From NCBI GenBank assembly GCA_947396885.1, contig OX377201.1, forward strand, positions 69,848,983-69,912,982: DNA of 64,000 nt, in the 5' to 3' direction. Each line of letters begins with the position of its first letter. The first letter of the stretch is position 1. This document shows, piece after piece, positions 1-10,400 of the stretch. The DNA comes from Heligmosomoides polygyrus polygyrus. Its lineage: Eukaryota > Nematoda > Chromadorea > Rhabditida > Heligmosomidae. Made by a program: the position numbers and the translations under genes. The notes under the pieces are model-generated. The model did no database searches, was not told the origin of the DNA, and saw only the letters and a list, made by a program, of their open reading frames with translations.

Positions 1-67
1 TAGCATGTAGATTCGTTAAAAAAATGTTTCCAAATAGATGAGCCATTATCGGCACCCATTTATCACT

Positions 68-660
68 CCTCCCGGTGGGTCTCACCCGCAGCTCCTGGCA
101 TTGAGGGTGAGAGCCGCCGTAAACTGCGGCAGCCCTCGGGGACCTTTGCGTGCGGCGGATCCGCGACAACTCATCCGCGACTCTGTAGAGACCCTTGCAC
201 TTCCCGCCCGCGGAATTCGGCGCCAAAAGCGCGCTCCAATGCGACGCTAGCCGCGCCGGGACGACGACGACCGTCCGCGGACGTCCTGCGGATGCTACCG
301 CGGAGGTATAACATAGGCCTTAAGGCCCCCACAGAGTTCTGCGGCAACGCCGCTCGCCGCAATGGTTAAGGATAGGGCAGAGACGCCGCCCGGCGGCGAG
401 CTCTGCGTCTCTGCCCTATGGTTAAGCATAGGGCCGCGACGCTGCCGCAGAACTCTGTGGGGGCCTTTAGAGCCTCTACAGATTCTCGCGGCAGCACCCC
501 GAGAACTCGTCCATATCGCTCCCGCCGCAGTGGGACCTACGCTGCCACTGTGCTGGAAGCGGCGGCGCGGACGAGTGGTCGCGGACCCGCCGCTCGCAAA
601 GATCTCCGAAAGCTGCCGAACGTCAGCGCCAGGAGCGGCGGGTGAGACCCGCCGGAGGGC
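68..660. repeat. GC-rich foldback element with long imperfect inverted arms
   Basis: The left arm (from about 68) and the reverse complement of the right arm (to about 660) align over most of their length. Shared blocks include GGTCTCACCCGC near both ends and CCCCACAGAGTTCTGCGGCA at 326-345 and 444-463. The centre is a tighter hairpin with perfect 15-bp arms (ATAGGGCAGAGACGC at 370-384 and its complement at 405-419). GC and CpG content is far above the flanks. No transposase is encoded, and the open frames here are shadows of the repeat. It reads as a non-autonomous foldback or MITE-like element. I could not define a clean target-site duplication. Confidence 0.7.
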
Positions 661-795
661 GTGTTCGGACTGGAAGCCGGGGGCTGGGGTTTTCGGTCCC
701 CGTCTTCATGCTTTTTCATGCTTCTGCATTGCTAACCATTGCGCTAAACGTAAGTAATACCGGTTCCTCCGACTGTGCTAAGACGAGCCGTACGG

Positions 796-1007
796 TGGGC
801 TAGCGCAGTTGGAAGAAACGCCGGTCGTCGCGTTCACACCGAGTCGAGGTTGTTGTTACGGGCCTCGTACAGGCAAAGCAAGTCTTCCATCCTTTCAGCG
901 CCACTGACTTGGCACCAAAGTTTTCTGTGGAGGTCAAAACTTGGCCTCCCATTAGCTGACCGCCTCGGGTCCTGCTTTCAGACTGCGTGCAGAAACCGTA
1001 GAATGGT
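796..1007 (+). repeat. Degraded tRNA-derived SINE, copy 1
   Basis: The copy begins with an A-box-like TAGCGCAGTTGG and continues into a SINE body related to the better copy at 28965-29250. Shared words include the CTTCCATCCTT block followed by a stretch resembling GAATTGGTACCAG (here GACTTGGCACCAAAG). It is heavily mutated and the tail is unclear. Confidence 0.5.
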
Positions 1008-1490
1008 TGGTGGAGTGATTACACAAAGCTCTATCCTTTACCTATACCGCGGTACTGAAGAACTTTTATAAGAAGTTCTCGATATTGGTGAGCAGATCGG
1101 TTAAAGTTGTCATTGACTGTCCTTTCGCAGCTATGAGGGAGGTCAATGAAAGAAGTGCTTAAAAGCTCAAATACGCGAGTAAAATTGCTACGTGTCAACA
1201 TTTTCAATTCTTCAACAAGGGAGGAGCAAAGTAGTCAAGGCACACATTTCATGAGAACAGTGCGCTTTCAGCTGGATCAAAATTCGCGTTTTACTGCACT
1301 CATGATCTTTCAAAAAATCGCCGCTCACGTATACTACATAGTTGTACACGTAGGTCGAATGCAGTCAAGGCGGCGCCAGATTTTTGTTCGATATGGGAAG
1401 AATCCAAAATGAATTACGCAAGTGCTATGGCTGCTGTGTTTATCTTCTCTAGCCCAAGCTAGCCCAAGACATATAAAAGAAATGCTTCCA

Positions 1491-1652
1491 AATCGAAGTG
1501 GGCTCTTTCTACATTAAACTAATAGAAACTCTGCAAGAAAGAAGGTTAGTATAATTTTTTGTTCGAGGAAAAATCGAAGTGGGCTCTTTCTACATTAAAC
1601 TAATAGAAACTCTGCAAGAAAGAAGGTTAGTATAATTTTTTGTTCGAGGAAA
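1491..1652. repeat. Perfect 81-bp tandem duplication
   Basis: Two head-to-tail 81-bp units (1491-1571 and 1572-1652), each starting AATCGAAGTGGGCTC and ending TTCGAGGAAA, appear identical. No coding signal. The identity suggests either a recent duplication or an assembly duplicate. Confidence 0.85.
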
Positions 1653-1739
1653 ATTTTAGTACACTTGCTTTTAAAGTTCTAATTCACGAATCCGATAAGT
1701 GAAGACCTTGTTTGAGATTTTATATATATATATATTTTT

Positions 1740-1990
1740 TTTGTTTTTGAAGAAAAATAATGGTTTGAAGCAGAAAGGCGGTCATTTTTCATTTTTAGAA
1801 GAAGGGATGACACAAAGCCCTCATCCGAAACGCCGCGATTTTTATTCGATTGATAGCGAAATTCTGTTTGCATGAGGTTTCACACCTGTAAACGATGCAA
1901 CAAGAATAACTGAAAAACTCACATACACACATGATGTCTAATGTAAGCAGCGTTAACACTATCAATCAAATAAAAATCTCGACGAACTTT
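1740..1990 (+). repeat. Dispersed repeat shared with 36640-36880
   Basis: This stretch aligns in the same orientation with 36640-36880. Shared words include CGGTCATTTTT, TCGCGATTTTT-like CGCGATTTTT, TTCGATTG, CACCTGTAAACGATGCAACAA and TATCAATCAAAT. The other copy can be read as a short cysteine-containing peptide, so this may be the remnant of an old coding mobile element. Here all frames are broken. Confidence 0.6.
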
Positions 1991-2034
1991 TCAGTGCTTC
2001 AGCCAGCAAAAGTACGTAGCATTGAGTCCAGTAA

Positions 2035-2180
2035 CCCTTGCGTCGCCCCACCACCCGCCATTGTCATGGCGGGTCCGCGGCACCCGCAAGACGCTGCTGC
2101 CGGCCTTACCCATTTACGTCCTCCGAGCCCAGTCGGGCTCAGGGCTCAGACGCAGGTTGGCGACTCCTGCCCTTCAGGGT
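2035..2180. repeat. Short GC-rich island of repeat character
   Basis: About 145 bp of GC-rich sequence stands out in AT-rich DNA. It contains a small hairpin (GAGCCCAGTCGGGCTC) and ends in GGGTGATTTCAATTTCAA. Its sharp boundaries suggest a small dispersed element, but no second copy is present in the window to prove it. Confidence 0.3.
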
Positions 2181-2989
2181 GATTTCAATTTCAATGAGAA
2201 TAGCCTTTGGCATACTGTTTTCTAGTAACCGGTGGATCTTCCTCTCAAGGATTGTCATCCATTGATCGAATGCTCATACTTCGGCGCGCCTGCTAGTGCC
2301 TAGTGTCACAATGGTTGTTCACCACCTTTGCATTAAGCTTTCCTTGGTTCATCGCTATTCTTCTGCTTCTTTCAGACTGCATTCACATTTGCTTTCTACA
2401 ACCCCGCTAGTCTGCGTATTTCAATTTTTGTTCATTTTTCTCTTTGTTTGCTAGCTTTAAAGGGGTTTTGGATCAGCAATTTTTTGTACCAACAGAAAAG
2501 GAAGAAAAACAATAAATGGTTGGGATATTTTTTCTCATTGCCATTCCTCAAAAAAATTCTTTTTTTCCTCAAAAAATTTCTTCTTTAAGTTCATTGGTTT
2601 CACTTTTTCTCTATAGCTAATGTGCCACCATCCTCAATCAGTTTTTCATTCGCTACCTCGTTCCTTGTTATACAAAGATTTTGTCTCGATCCAGTACCCA
2701 TATCTCACTGCGCATGGAGAGAAAAGCCTATTCCTGAGCCGTCACCTCCGTGGTGCCTACAGTACAATGAGGCTCCTTAAACACGGAATCTGCCCGGGGA
2801 CGCGTGCTTAGGATGTTTTGAATTTCTTTTATAGACGGATCAACATTGTACGATTTTAACATTCCGCTGGTTGGTAACTTCTAAAGGTTCGCCGTTTCGA
2901 TAATATATCTCCGGTGACCTTCCCAAGGGTTGCCAACTAACAGTTTTTTTAACGAGCAAATATGCTATTAGTCTTGATATTTTTTATAT

Positions 2990-3243
2990 GGCGGTAATTA
3001 CTGCTTTAGGAAATTCAAAGACAGGGTTAGTATAAAGTGAGATGCTGTTTCAAAACCTCCTTTTGATCTGCTTTCATTTAGCTTGATTGGATTCTGGTTT
3101 ATGTATGGTTGCTTATACTAGGCTATCATTATACCTAGTTTCAGAGTTTTTTGTTTTTCTTCCATTCATGTGATTTTCTGTTCTACTTATCTGCTTTATA
3201 GTGTGAGCATGTACTTGGAACGTAATAAATAAACAAATAAATA
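2990..3243 (+). repeat. Possible LINE 3' tail remnant
   Basis: An AT-rich stretch ends in TAATAAATAAACAAATAAATAAATA at about 3219-3246, like the 3' end of the CR1-type fragment that finishes near 46913. No protein-coding match is visible, so the call rests on the tail and surrounding base composition. The rest of 1990-5390 shows only isolated short ORFs and AT-rich DNA in which I see no supported gene. Confidence 0.25.
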
Positions 3244-5400
3244 AATATATTAACTCGGCTCGTATTTTCTTGCAGCTAAGCGCCAGAAAGCAGCATATCT
3301 AACACCATTAAGATGTCTCATTGAAAATGGTTCTATAACTATTGCATTTTTTGACATTTTGCAAAAAAATGCTAACTTTCTTAATCAATCATAGATTGAG
3401 TTTTGAAGTATCGTTTGTGCATTTTTTCTGCAAAGCTTCTCGAGCACTGGCCCATTACATCCGCTAACATCCTCTAGAAATCTCATAGCTCACTGTCACA
3501 AATAGAGGCTCGTCCTCTGCAGGCTTATTCTTTCTAAAAGTTTTTCGGTATAAGTAATTAGTTGTGTAACTTTTTTGGAGTATTATTTTATTAAAACAAG
3601 GGTTGGCCATAACTGTTTGGACAAGCTAGATCGCCAATTATGGTCTGGCGGAGTACCTTTGACAATGAAAAGTAGGGCTACAGAATAGAAAAGGGCATAG
3701 CAATAAAAGCTTTTTGCCCAATGAATGCTCCCTTGCCACAGAAGCATGGCACAGATTGACCAATCGGCGGCGGTGAAGGGATCGACTGCACATGAAACCA
3801 TAGCAACATTCGTGTATAAATACCATCTATTACACTAGAGACTGGACGTTCTTGGCTGAAAAACGGCATCGGAATGCAACATTATTTTGACTTAGTGCTG
3901 ACGAGCACTACGTCGAAATAAGCAGTTGTAAGCAGCCAACTCTGGTTTCCTGAGTACAGAGAGGAATCGGGTTTTGTAAAAAAAAATGAGTTGAAAACAT
4001 TACAATTAGAACCGAAGCACTTTTGGAAGGAAGGTCAGCAATGGGTCTCGCTAGATATTATGTTTGCGCTGCTCTGTATCTGGCAGATATGGCAATGCCA
4101 CTGGACCACCCTCAGGCGCTGTCATCGCAACGGCTAAAAGATGATAAATGCGAATCTAAGGTTACAATTTAGAAATGAAGGAATTCTCAGGGTTCCGCCT
4201 GTGGAATATCTCGAGGAGGCACCCGCGACCGAGGTCGTAAGCCCATTAAGGGCCCACCAGGAGAAGCTACAGCATGACTATGTATGCCTGAACAAAGCAC
4301 TGTTGGCGCTTACGAAAACACTTGGGCTAGTCAGAAAGAGAGAAGTTGTTGGGTGCAGACCAAATTTCGTCGAAATTAATGTTAATGGAGATATGAACAT
4401 GTGACGGTTTGTGATGAAAAGCGTCGACACAAATTAGGAAAGGGTGATATTGTACATGGTGGTTCACTACTTCACCTTCATGAAGATGTCAGACGGGTAA
4501 AATGTGACAACGGTCCAAATTATGGGAGCCCTTGCTTCTTTCCAGTGCTTTTCAACAACGGCATCGGTGCTCTAACGCAACTCGTTTGGCTTCAATGTCA
4601 CTCGGCTTTCCATGAAGCGAACACAAATTTTTTACTCGACACTGCGATATACCGCTTGTGTTGCTGTTTAATAATAAAATTTTCCGATTCAGTAAGAAAT
4701 AAAATGATTTGAAACGCATTGCTCCTTAGGAAAGGAGGTTTAAATAGAGAAATGAGGAACTCATCTGAGGTTGTAAATTGAAAACAGAGGAAAGCAAAGG
4801 AAACAAACTGTAAAGCTGAAGGCAGTCGTATTTCCAACCGCAGCTTGCTGCCACTAGTTGAGTACTTAAGTCGTCTCGCTGATAAGGGTAATGGAGAAGC
4901 ATTTAGTATGAGACCGGAAATAATCAGCTGATCGAAATAGGTCCAGCAGATAAAAGGTCGAACAAAATGTCGCAACGGGCTGACTAATGCTATCGGGTGA
5001 TTCAAACACCGAATAGAATCCGTGAAATTGTTCCATCGTGTGCTTAGAATAAAACCTCAAAATATATATAACACACCCAGCAAACATAGCACATATTCAG
5101 TGAGGAGAGGCTAAATAGAGGCTGTTCCAAAGAAATGTTATCTGTTTGAGGATTTCTAAACTTCTTATCTTTTAAGCTAGTGATTTTTTCAGTTTATTCA
5201 AAGAACAAGAGGCGAGAAGTTTAGCAGTGTTAAATACGAGTTTTTGCACCATGAATTCGTTGGTGAAATTCAGAATGTTTTGCGCGTGGCCTTGTTGAAT
5301 GTTACGAGATTGGCTTTGAGCAATCCTACTATATATAAAGGAGCAAGCGTGTGTGTGTGTCACACTGTCCGTCCGTCCCACTTTGAGTTGGGGCGCGGCA

Positions 5401-5986
5401 GCCGAACACGTCGACAACCGTGCCTGGCGATGCCACAGAAGTGCCGAACACGTCGGCAACCGTGCATGGCGAGCCGGAGAGGTACCGAACACGTCGGCAA
5501 CCGTGCATGGCGAGCCGTAGACGTGCCAGACACGTCGGCAACCGTGCATGGCGAGCCGGAGACGTGCCAAACACGTCGGCAACCATGCATGGCGAGCCGT
5601 AGACGTGCCGAACACGTCGGCAACCGTGCATGGCGAGCCGGAGACGTGCCGAACACGTCGGCAACCGTGCATGGCGAGCCGTAGATGTGCCAAACACGTC
5701 GGCAACCCTGCGTGGCGAGCCGTAGACGTGCCAGACACGTCGGCAACCGTGCATGGCGAGCCGGAGACGTGCCGAACACGTCGGCAACCCTGCATGGCGA
5801 GCCGTAGACGTGCCAAACACGTCGGCAACCATGCATGGCGAGCCGTAGACGTGCCGAACACGTCGGCAACCGTGCATGGCGAGCCGTAGACGTGCCAAAC
5901 ACGTCGGCAACCCTGCATGGCGAGCCGTAGACGTGCCAAACACGTCGGCAACCCTGCATGGCGAGCGTAGACGTGCCGAGCACGTC
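5401..5986. repeat. 41-bp minisatellite, about 14 units
   Basis: Units begin GCCGAACACGTCGGCAAC, continue GTGCATGGCGAGCCG, and recur every 41 bp (about 5401, 5443, 5484, 5525, 5566 and onward), with one 42-bp step at the start. Units differ by a few substitutions (gccgaa, gccaga, gccaaa; cgtgcatgg, cctgcatgg). Because 41 is not a multiple of 3 and the unit lacks stops in several frames, long open frames appear on both strands. These are repeat artefacts, not genes. Each unit contains the imperfect palindrome GCCGAacacgTCGGC. Confidence 0.9.
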
Positions 5987-6475
5987 GGCGGCACGAAACC
6001 TCAGCCCTGGGAGTAATCGAGGTCGCTGAACACGAATCTGGAGTCGACCAATCGATATCGATCGATATTACCGATTTTTTGAGGATTTTGTTCAGGCGGC
6101 ACGAAACTTTGGCCCTGGGGGTAATCGAGGTCGCTGAACACGAATCTGAAGTCGACCAATCGAGATCGATCGATATTATCGATTTTTTGAGGATGGCGTT
6201 CAAGCGGCGCGAAACTTCGGCCCTGGGGGTAATCGAGGTCGCTGAACACGAATCTGAAGTCGACCGATCGATATCAATATTATCGATTTTTTGAGGATGG
6301 CGTTCAAGCGGCGCGAAACTTTGGCCCTGGGGGTAATCGAGGTCGCTGAACACGAATCTGAAGTCGACCAATCGAGGTCGATCGATATTATCGATTTTTT
6401 GAGGATGGCGTTCAAGCGGCGCTAAACTTCGGCCCTGGGGGTAATCGAGGTCGCTGAACACGAATCTGAAGTTTG
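5987..6475. repeat. ~108-bp tandem array, about 4.5 units
   Basis: Units start GGCGGCACGAAAC or AGCGGCGCGAAAC at about 5987, 6095, 6203, 6307 and 6414 (spacing 108, 108, 104, 107). Each carries GGTCGCTGAACACGAATCTG and an AT-rich half with nested ATCGATATCGATCGAT palindromes and a GATTTTTTGAGGA end. On the minus strand a 536-codon open frame (6782 to 5172) crosses this array and the 41-bp minisatellite. It has repeat composition only and no recognisable domain, so I do not call it a gene. The GCTGA(A/T)CACGAATCTG core recurs in the MITE at 47701-48551. Confidence 0.85.
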
Positions 6476-7189
6476 TTTTTGAGGTATGAAGGTTTAAAAG
6501 TTGGGAGAAGAAGATGGTCGGAGTGTTCTCTTCTCGGGGTGTGGGGGCCAAGCCCCCAACCAGTCGGAGGCGGCCGCTAGGCTGCTCAACGACTGGTAGT
6601 TTTATAAAACGTACGGATGACTGTCGTGGCGTAATCCACGACTTCTTATTTCCACAAAAATTTGGAGAGCAGTTTCGCAGAGAGTTCCTTCGTTGATCGA
6701 AAAATAGGGTGGCCACTAACTTTTTAATGCTTCCTGTTGACCGAAACAAAGTTTCATAAAGTTCAAAGCGAAAGACGCTCACGTATTCCTCAAGTGCAAA
6801 ATTTCACGAAGACTGCGTTTACACGCATGCATGGCTCGACACCGACATAGATGTACAGTTTTGAAGTCAGAGGCGTCCACTTCCCAGGGAAGACAGGTTC
6901 CTTTTCATCAAAGCCCCTCTCAATGACCAGAACTGTCTACAGATTGAAGGAACTGGTATCGAGGTTATGGCTGGCTCCGAGACCGCAGTGCAGGCCTAAA
7001 GGCTGGTAGCTACAGAAGACGCAGGGCCATACGCAGTTAGCGTCATATGTGGCACAGCGGATGATTCTGCTATAGAGAGCTCAACGACTGAAGCGACGGT
7101 TGTGGGCACTGTATGCAACTAATGTGATCTCTAGGATTACCAAAGATTCGGGAAAGGTACTAGATCTCGCTCACGCCACCAGTTCTGCC

Positions 7190-7295
7190 CTACGGAGGAA
7201 GGCAGACCTCGTCCACATTCCTCATTGTGGGGCTTCGCTTCTGGTCCGCTTTTTTAGATGCCGTGTCTATAGAAGTAGACTGCGTCATCCTAAAA
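7190..7295 (+). repeat. SINE 3' fragment
   Basis: The segment ending AGAAGTAGACTGCGTCATCC matches the 3' part of the SINE family (AGAAGTAGAATGCG followed by a CATCC-type end at about 29190-29215). The tRNA-like head is missing. Confidence 0.35.
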
Positions 7296-7410
7296 ATGCT
7301 AGCTTGGAGGCGGACTACTTGGATAGTTGAACATGAATATCAGCTGACAATAGGAGTGCTCTCGAGCACTTTGTACGAAGGAAAGAGCACGTCGATGTTG
7401 AAATAAATAA

Positions 7411-7416
7411 TTTATT
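7411..7416 (-). other. Polyadenylation signal of the transporter gene
   Basis: TTTATT on the plus strand is AATAAA on the minus strand. It lies 9 bp past the stop codon of the AAAP transporter (stop at 7425-7427). This implies a very short 3' UTR. Confidence 0.6.
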
Positions 7417-7424
7417 CCTTGCAC

Positions 7425-10400
7425 TCAGGCGTCACATATTATCCATTCACTGGAAGTGATATTCCGGTAGGAACCACAGCAATAGAATTTTGACAAGGAC
7501 GTGGTTGTAGTCGAACGATTCGAGAACAACTGCACGAAACACGGGCTTGCTAACGGAGACCGCGTGGCTTCCTGAAGGGCGTTCGCCGTAGATATCACAC
7601 CGATTATCACTCCTCCACCTAAAACAGCAATGGCAGAAAAATCGGAGAACATGTAAATGACAAGTCGCTCTTAAAAGACGAAGGGATACTATTTTCCATA
7701 GAAGACGGATCTATACAAGAGTGAGGTTTTTCGTCCTCAGCATTTGGATACCTTTCGCAAGTTTTAGACAACCTAAGAACAAAAAATTACTGCTGTCAAT
7801 GCAGAAAAGGTCATGTGGAGGCGCAGTCGGAGAAGGCCGTAGGCAGTACCCCGAATCGAGGTTCCTGGTTCTGGTCTCATCCAGGCCTACAAGGCGCTCC
7901 ACCCCTGAGGTCGGTGAATTGGTACCATACTTACCAGGGAAGGGTCTCAGGCGTGGTTAACTGGAGGAGATAGAGCACTGACGTGCTCGTCCGGTAAACC
8001 ATCGTAGCTCATTCTAGGCCAAATTCGCATTCAAACTGCCTGTACGGGATCCCATAAAAGTAGAATGCGTTGCGTATCCCGAATAGGGACTGACTAACCT
8101 GATACTAATAGGTCCCCGAAAGGGGTCGCCTGTATGCAGCAAAAGTGAATTCACTCATATTTTACGTGTATGTTAACCTTCCTAGAACACTTGTCTCGGT
8201 GGATACCAGCTAAGCGATCATCTGCGAGACTATTCCAAACGAAAACATGCTAAAAATCAAGCCGATGACTAGGACACCTTCAAGGATTTCCTTTATTTCA
8301 GAAACGACGACTACCTCTATATGAAATGGTGTACAAACCTTAGCGAAAATGTTGTGCTCTTTATAATAGACTTACATTACTAGAGAATTGCCGAAAATCG
8401 TGCAGACTATAGCAGTTCAATAGTCTAATAGCTTAGACCCCAGAAGCTACTGTTCTTTGCTACCGCACGACATAGGCGCTGAAAGAGAAAAAGCTGTGCC
8501 GAAGGCGAACTCACATATTACGATGGTTTCAATCAGCAGTCGAAACTTGCCCGTCTTCTCGAACACTCTGAACAAATGTGCCATGTCCGCTGCTTGTTTG
8601 GAAAACACCAACTACATCTCTTAGAGAATGAAGCGCTTACTGCCTCATTGTAGGAACACAGTTGTCATCTTCATTTGTTGTGGCTCCTCTTTGTGGCGCC
8701 TCGTTCCTAAGTTTGTCATTCGTTTGCAGGTAAAGTGAGAAGAGTCCAGGAAAGACCAATGTGAGCATCGTCATCGAGGAGCTCCCCACCTGAAGCTCAT
8801 GTTAGCGTTCGCTGCTGGTTGGAATATACGATAAAGAAAGGTGTTTGTCCAATTCCATACACCGATACACCGATGTAATAGTAAGCGATCACGTGGTTTT
8901 TTTGCTGCTTTTGCAGAACAGATGCTTTCATTCAATACTGCACCTTCAGCACTTGCAACCAGCGAAGACAACGAGGTTGTTTTTGAGCATAAAGTAAACC
9001 AATCTGAGAGGCGCATCTCTGAACTCACCAGATCTAGGAATACACCAAAATTTGGAAGCAGCGATGCTGCCATGGTGGTAAGAAATAGAACTGCGGTTCG
9101 TACAACGAAGCGTCCAATGCCGAATTCTGCAAGAAACGGTGTTGCTACGCACAACTGCATTCCATTCTGGAACGATTATTCGTAAAGACTTTCTGTTAGG
9201 GTCATTTCGCGTTTTCGACGATCGCTCGACTTCATGGGATACAGCGCGTATCCACATATGAGTGGTGACAAGGAGTTTTACTGAATGTTTCTCTCGCGGA
9301 TCTGTTTTCCTCGGGGAGATTCTAGCCCCTTTTTAATTTGGCGAAATTCATATTTCTCAGCAACAATCGACTCTGCATACGAGCAGCTGCTAGCTGTCGA
9401 ATTGTGATCGCTTTGACCGATGACCGCTTTCCTTGAGCAATGTGGTAGATCGTCATTAATTAAATTGAGCATCATTTTTTGTAGGTTTACTGGCAACGTC
9501 GAGAAAGTTAGAAAAATCCGAAATCTGGTTATTTTCAGCAATTTATTTGAAGGCGTAAAGCCGGCGAATTTTACAGAGAATTACATAATAATGATCAAAA
9601 TTTTTGGCCAGCTAGAGAAAACTACATGCTGTTGAGTATGCCATAAGTATAAGCTAAAAATATTCAAACTTGGCTTATTCTGGCCAATTAGAGAGATAGA
9701 TGTAACGGCGGGATGTGGCCGCCGTCCAGGTTTTATATGTCACCGAATCTTTCGTTTTTTTTCTAGAACCACTACATGTTACCTACACCATTGGATAGGT
9801 CTCCTAGATTGGATTGGGATGGTAACCTTTACTTTTTGAATAGACCACATTGGAGGGAGTTATGGGAAAATGGCGGAAGTGGCGGTCTTTTTGCTCTACT
9901 CCACCCAAAACCAAAAGCCGAGAGCGGTATCGTTACTTGCTTCTGCTTCAACGAAGCCATTACGTTTGTCCACCACTCCGTAGAAAAACAAACAAAAAAC
10001 AGGGACTGAAATTGGATTTTAGGCTGGACCTCGTTACTGCTTTCAATTTTGCTTCGATGTGGTACGTTCGTCAGTATGTTCTGTCAAACCAGGGTTTTGG
10101 GTGACTCTTCATTCTCCTGGCCTAAAATGCCAGCTCTCCGTCGTCTTTAGAGGCCTGTACGCGATGTGTACCTTCACATGCATTCTTTTCCAGGAAACGC
10201 GTCGTCTGCAAGGACATTCGATGCACAGAGCAATACCACAGAGAAGCCGGACGAAAGAGACGAACTGGATTGAATTGGAGCCACCCCAGAGAGAAGAATA
10301 AAGATGAGGAAGGCATAAGTCACTCCCTTCATTTGGCTCGTACAATCACTTGCGGTGTTAAGACGATAAGCTAAAAAGAGTTTTGTCTTTGACAGACTTT

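Noticed and set aside
4141..4712. mariner transposase remnant
   Set aside because: A TVCDEK-like string recalls a mariner catalytic motif, but neighbouring conserved blocks and termini are absent.
5172..6782. 536-codon minus-strand ORF as a protein-coding gene
   Set aside because: It is a translation of two satellite arrays; there are no domains, no splice context, and equally open frames exist on the other strand.
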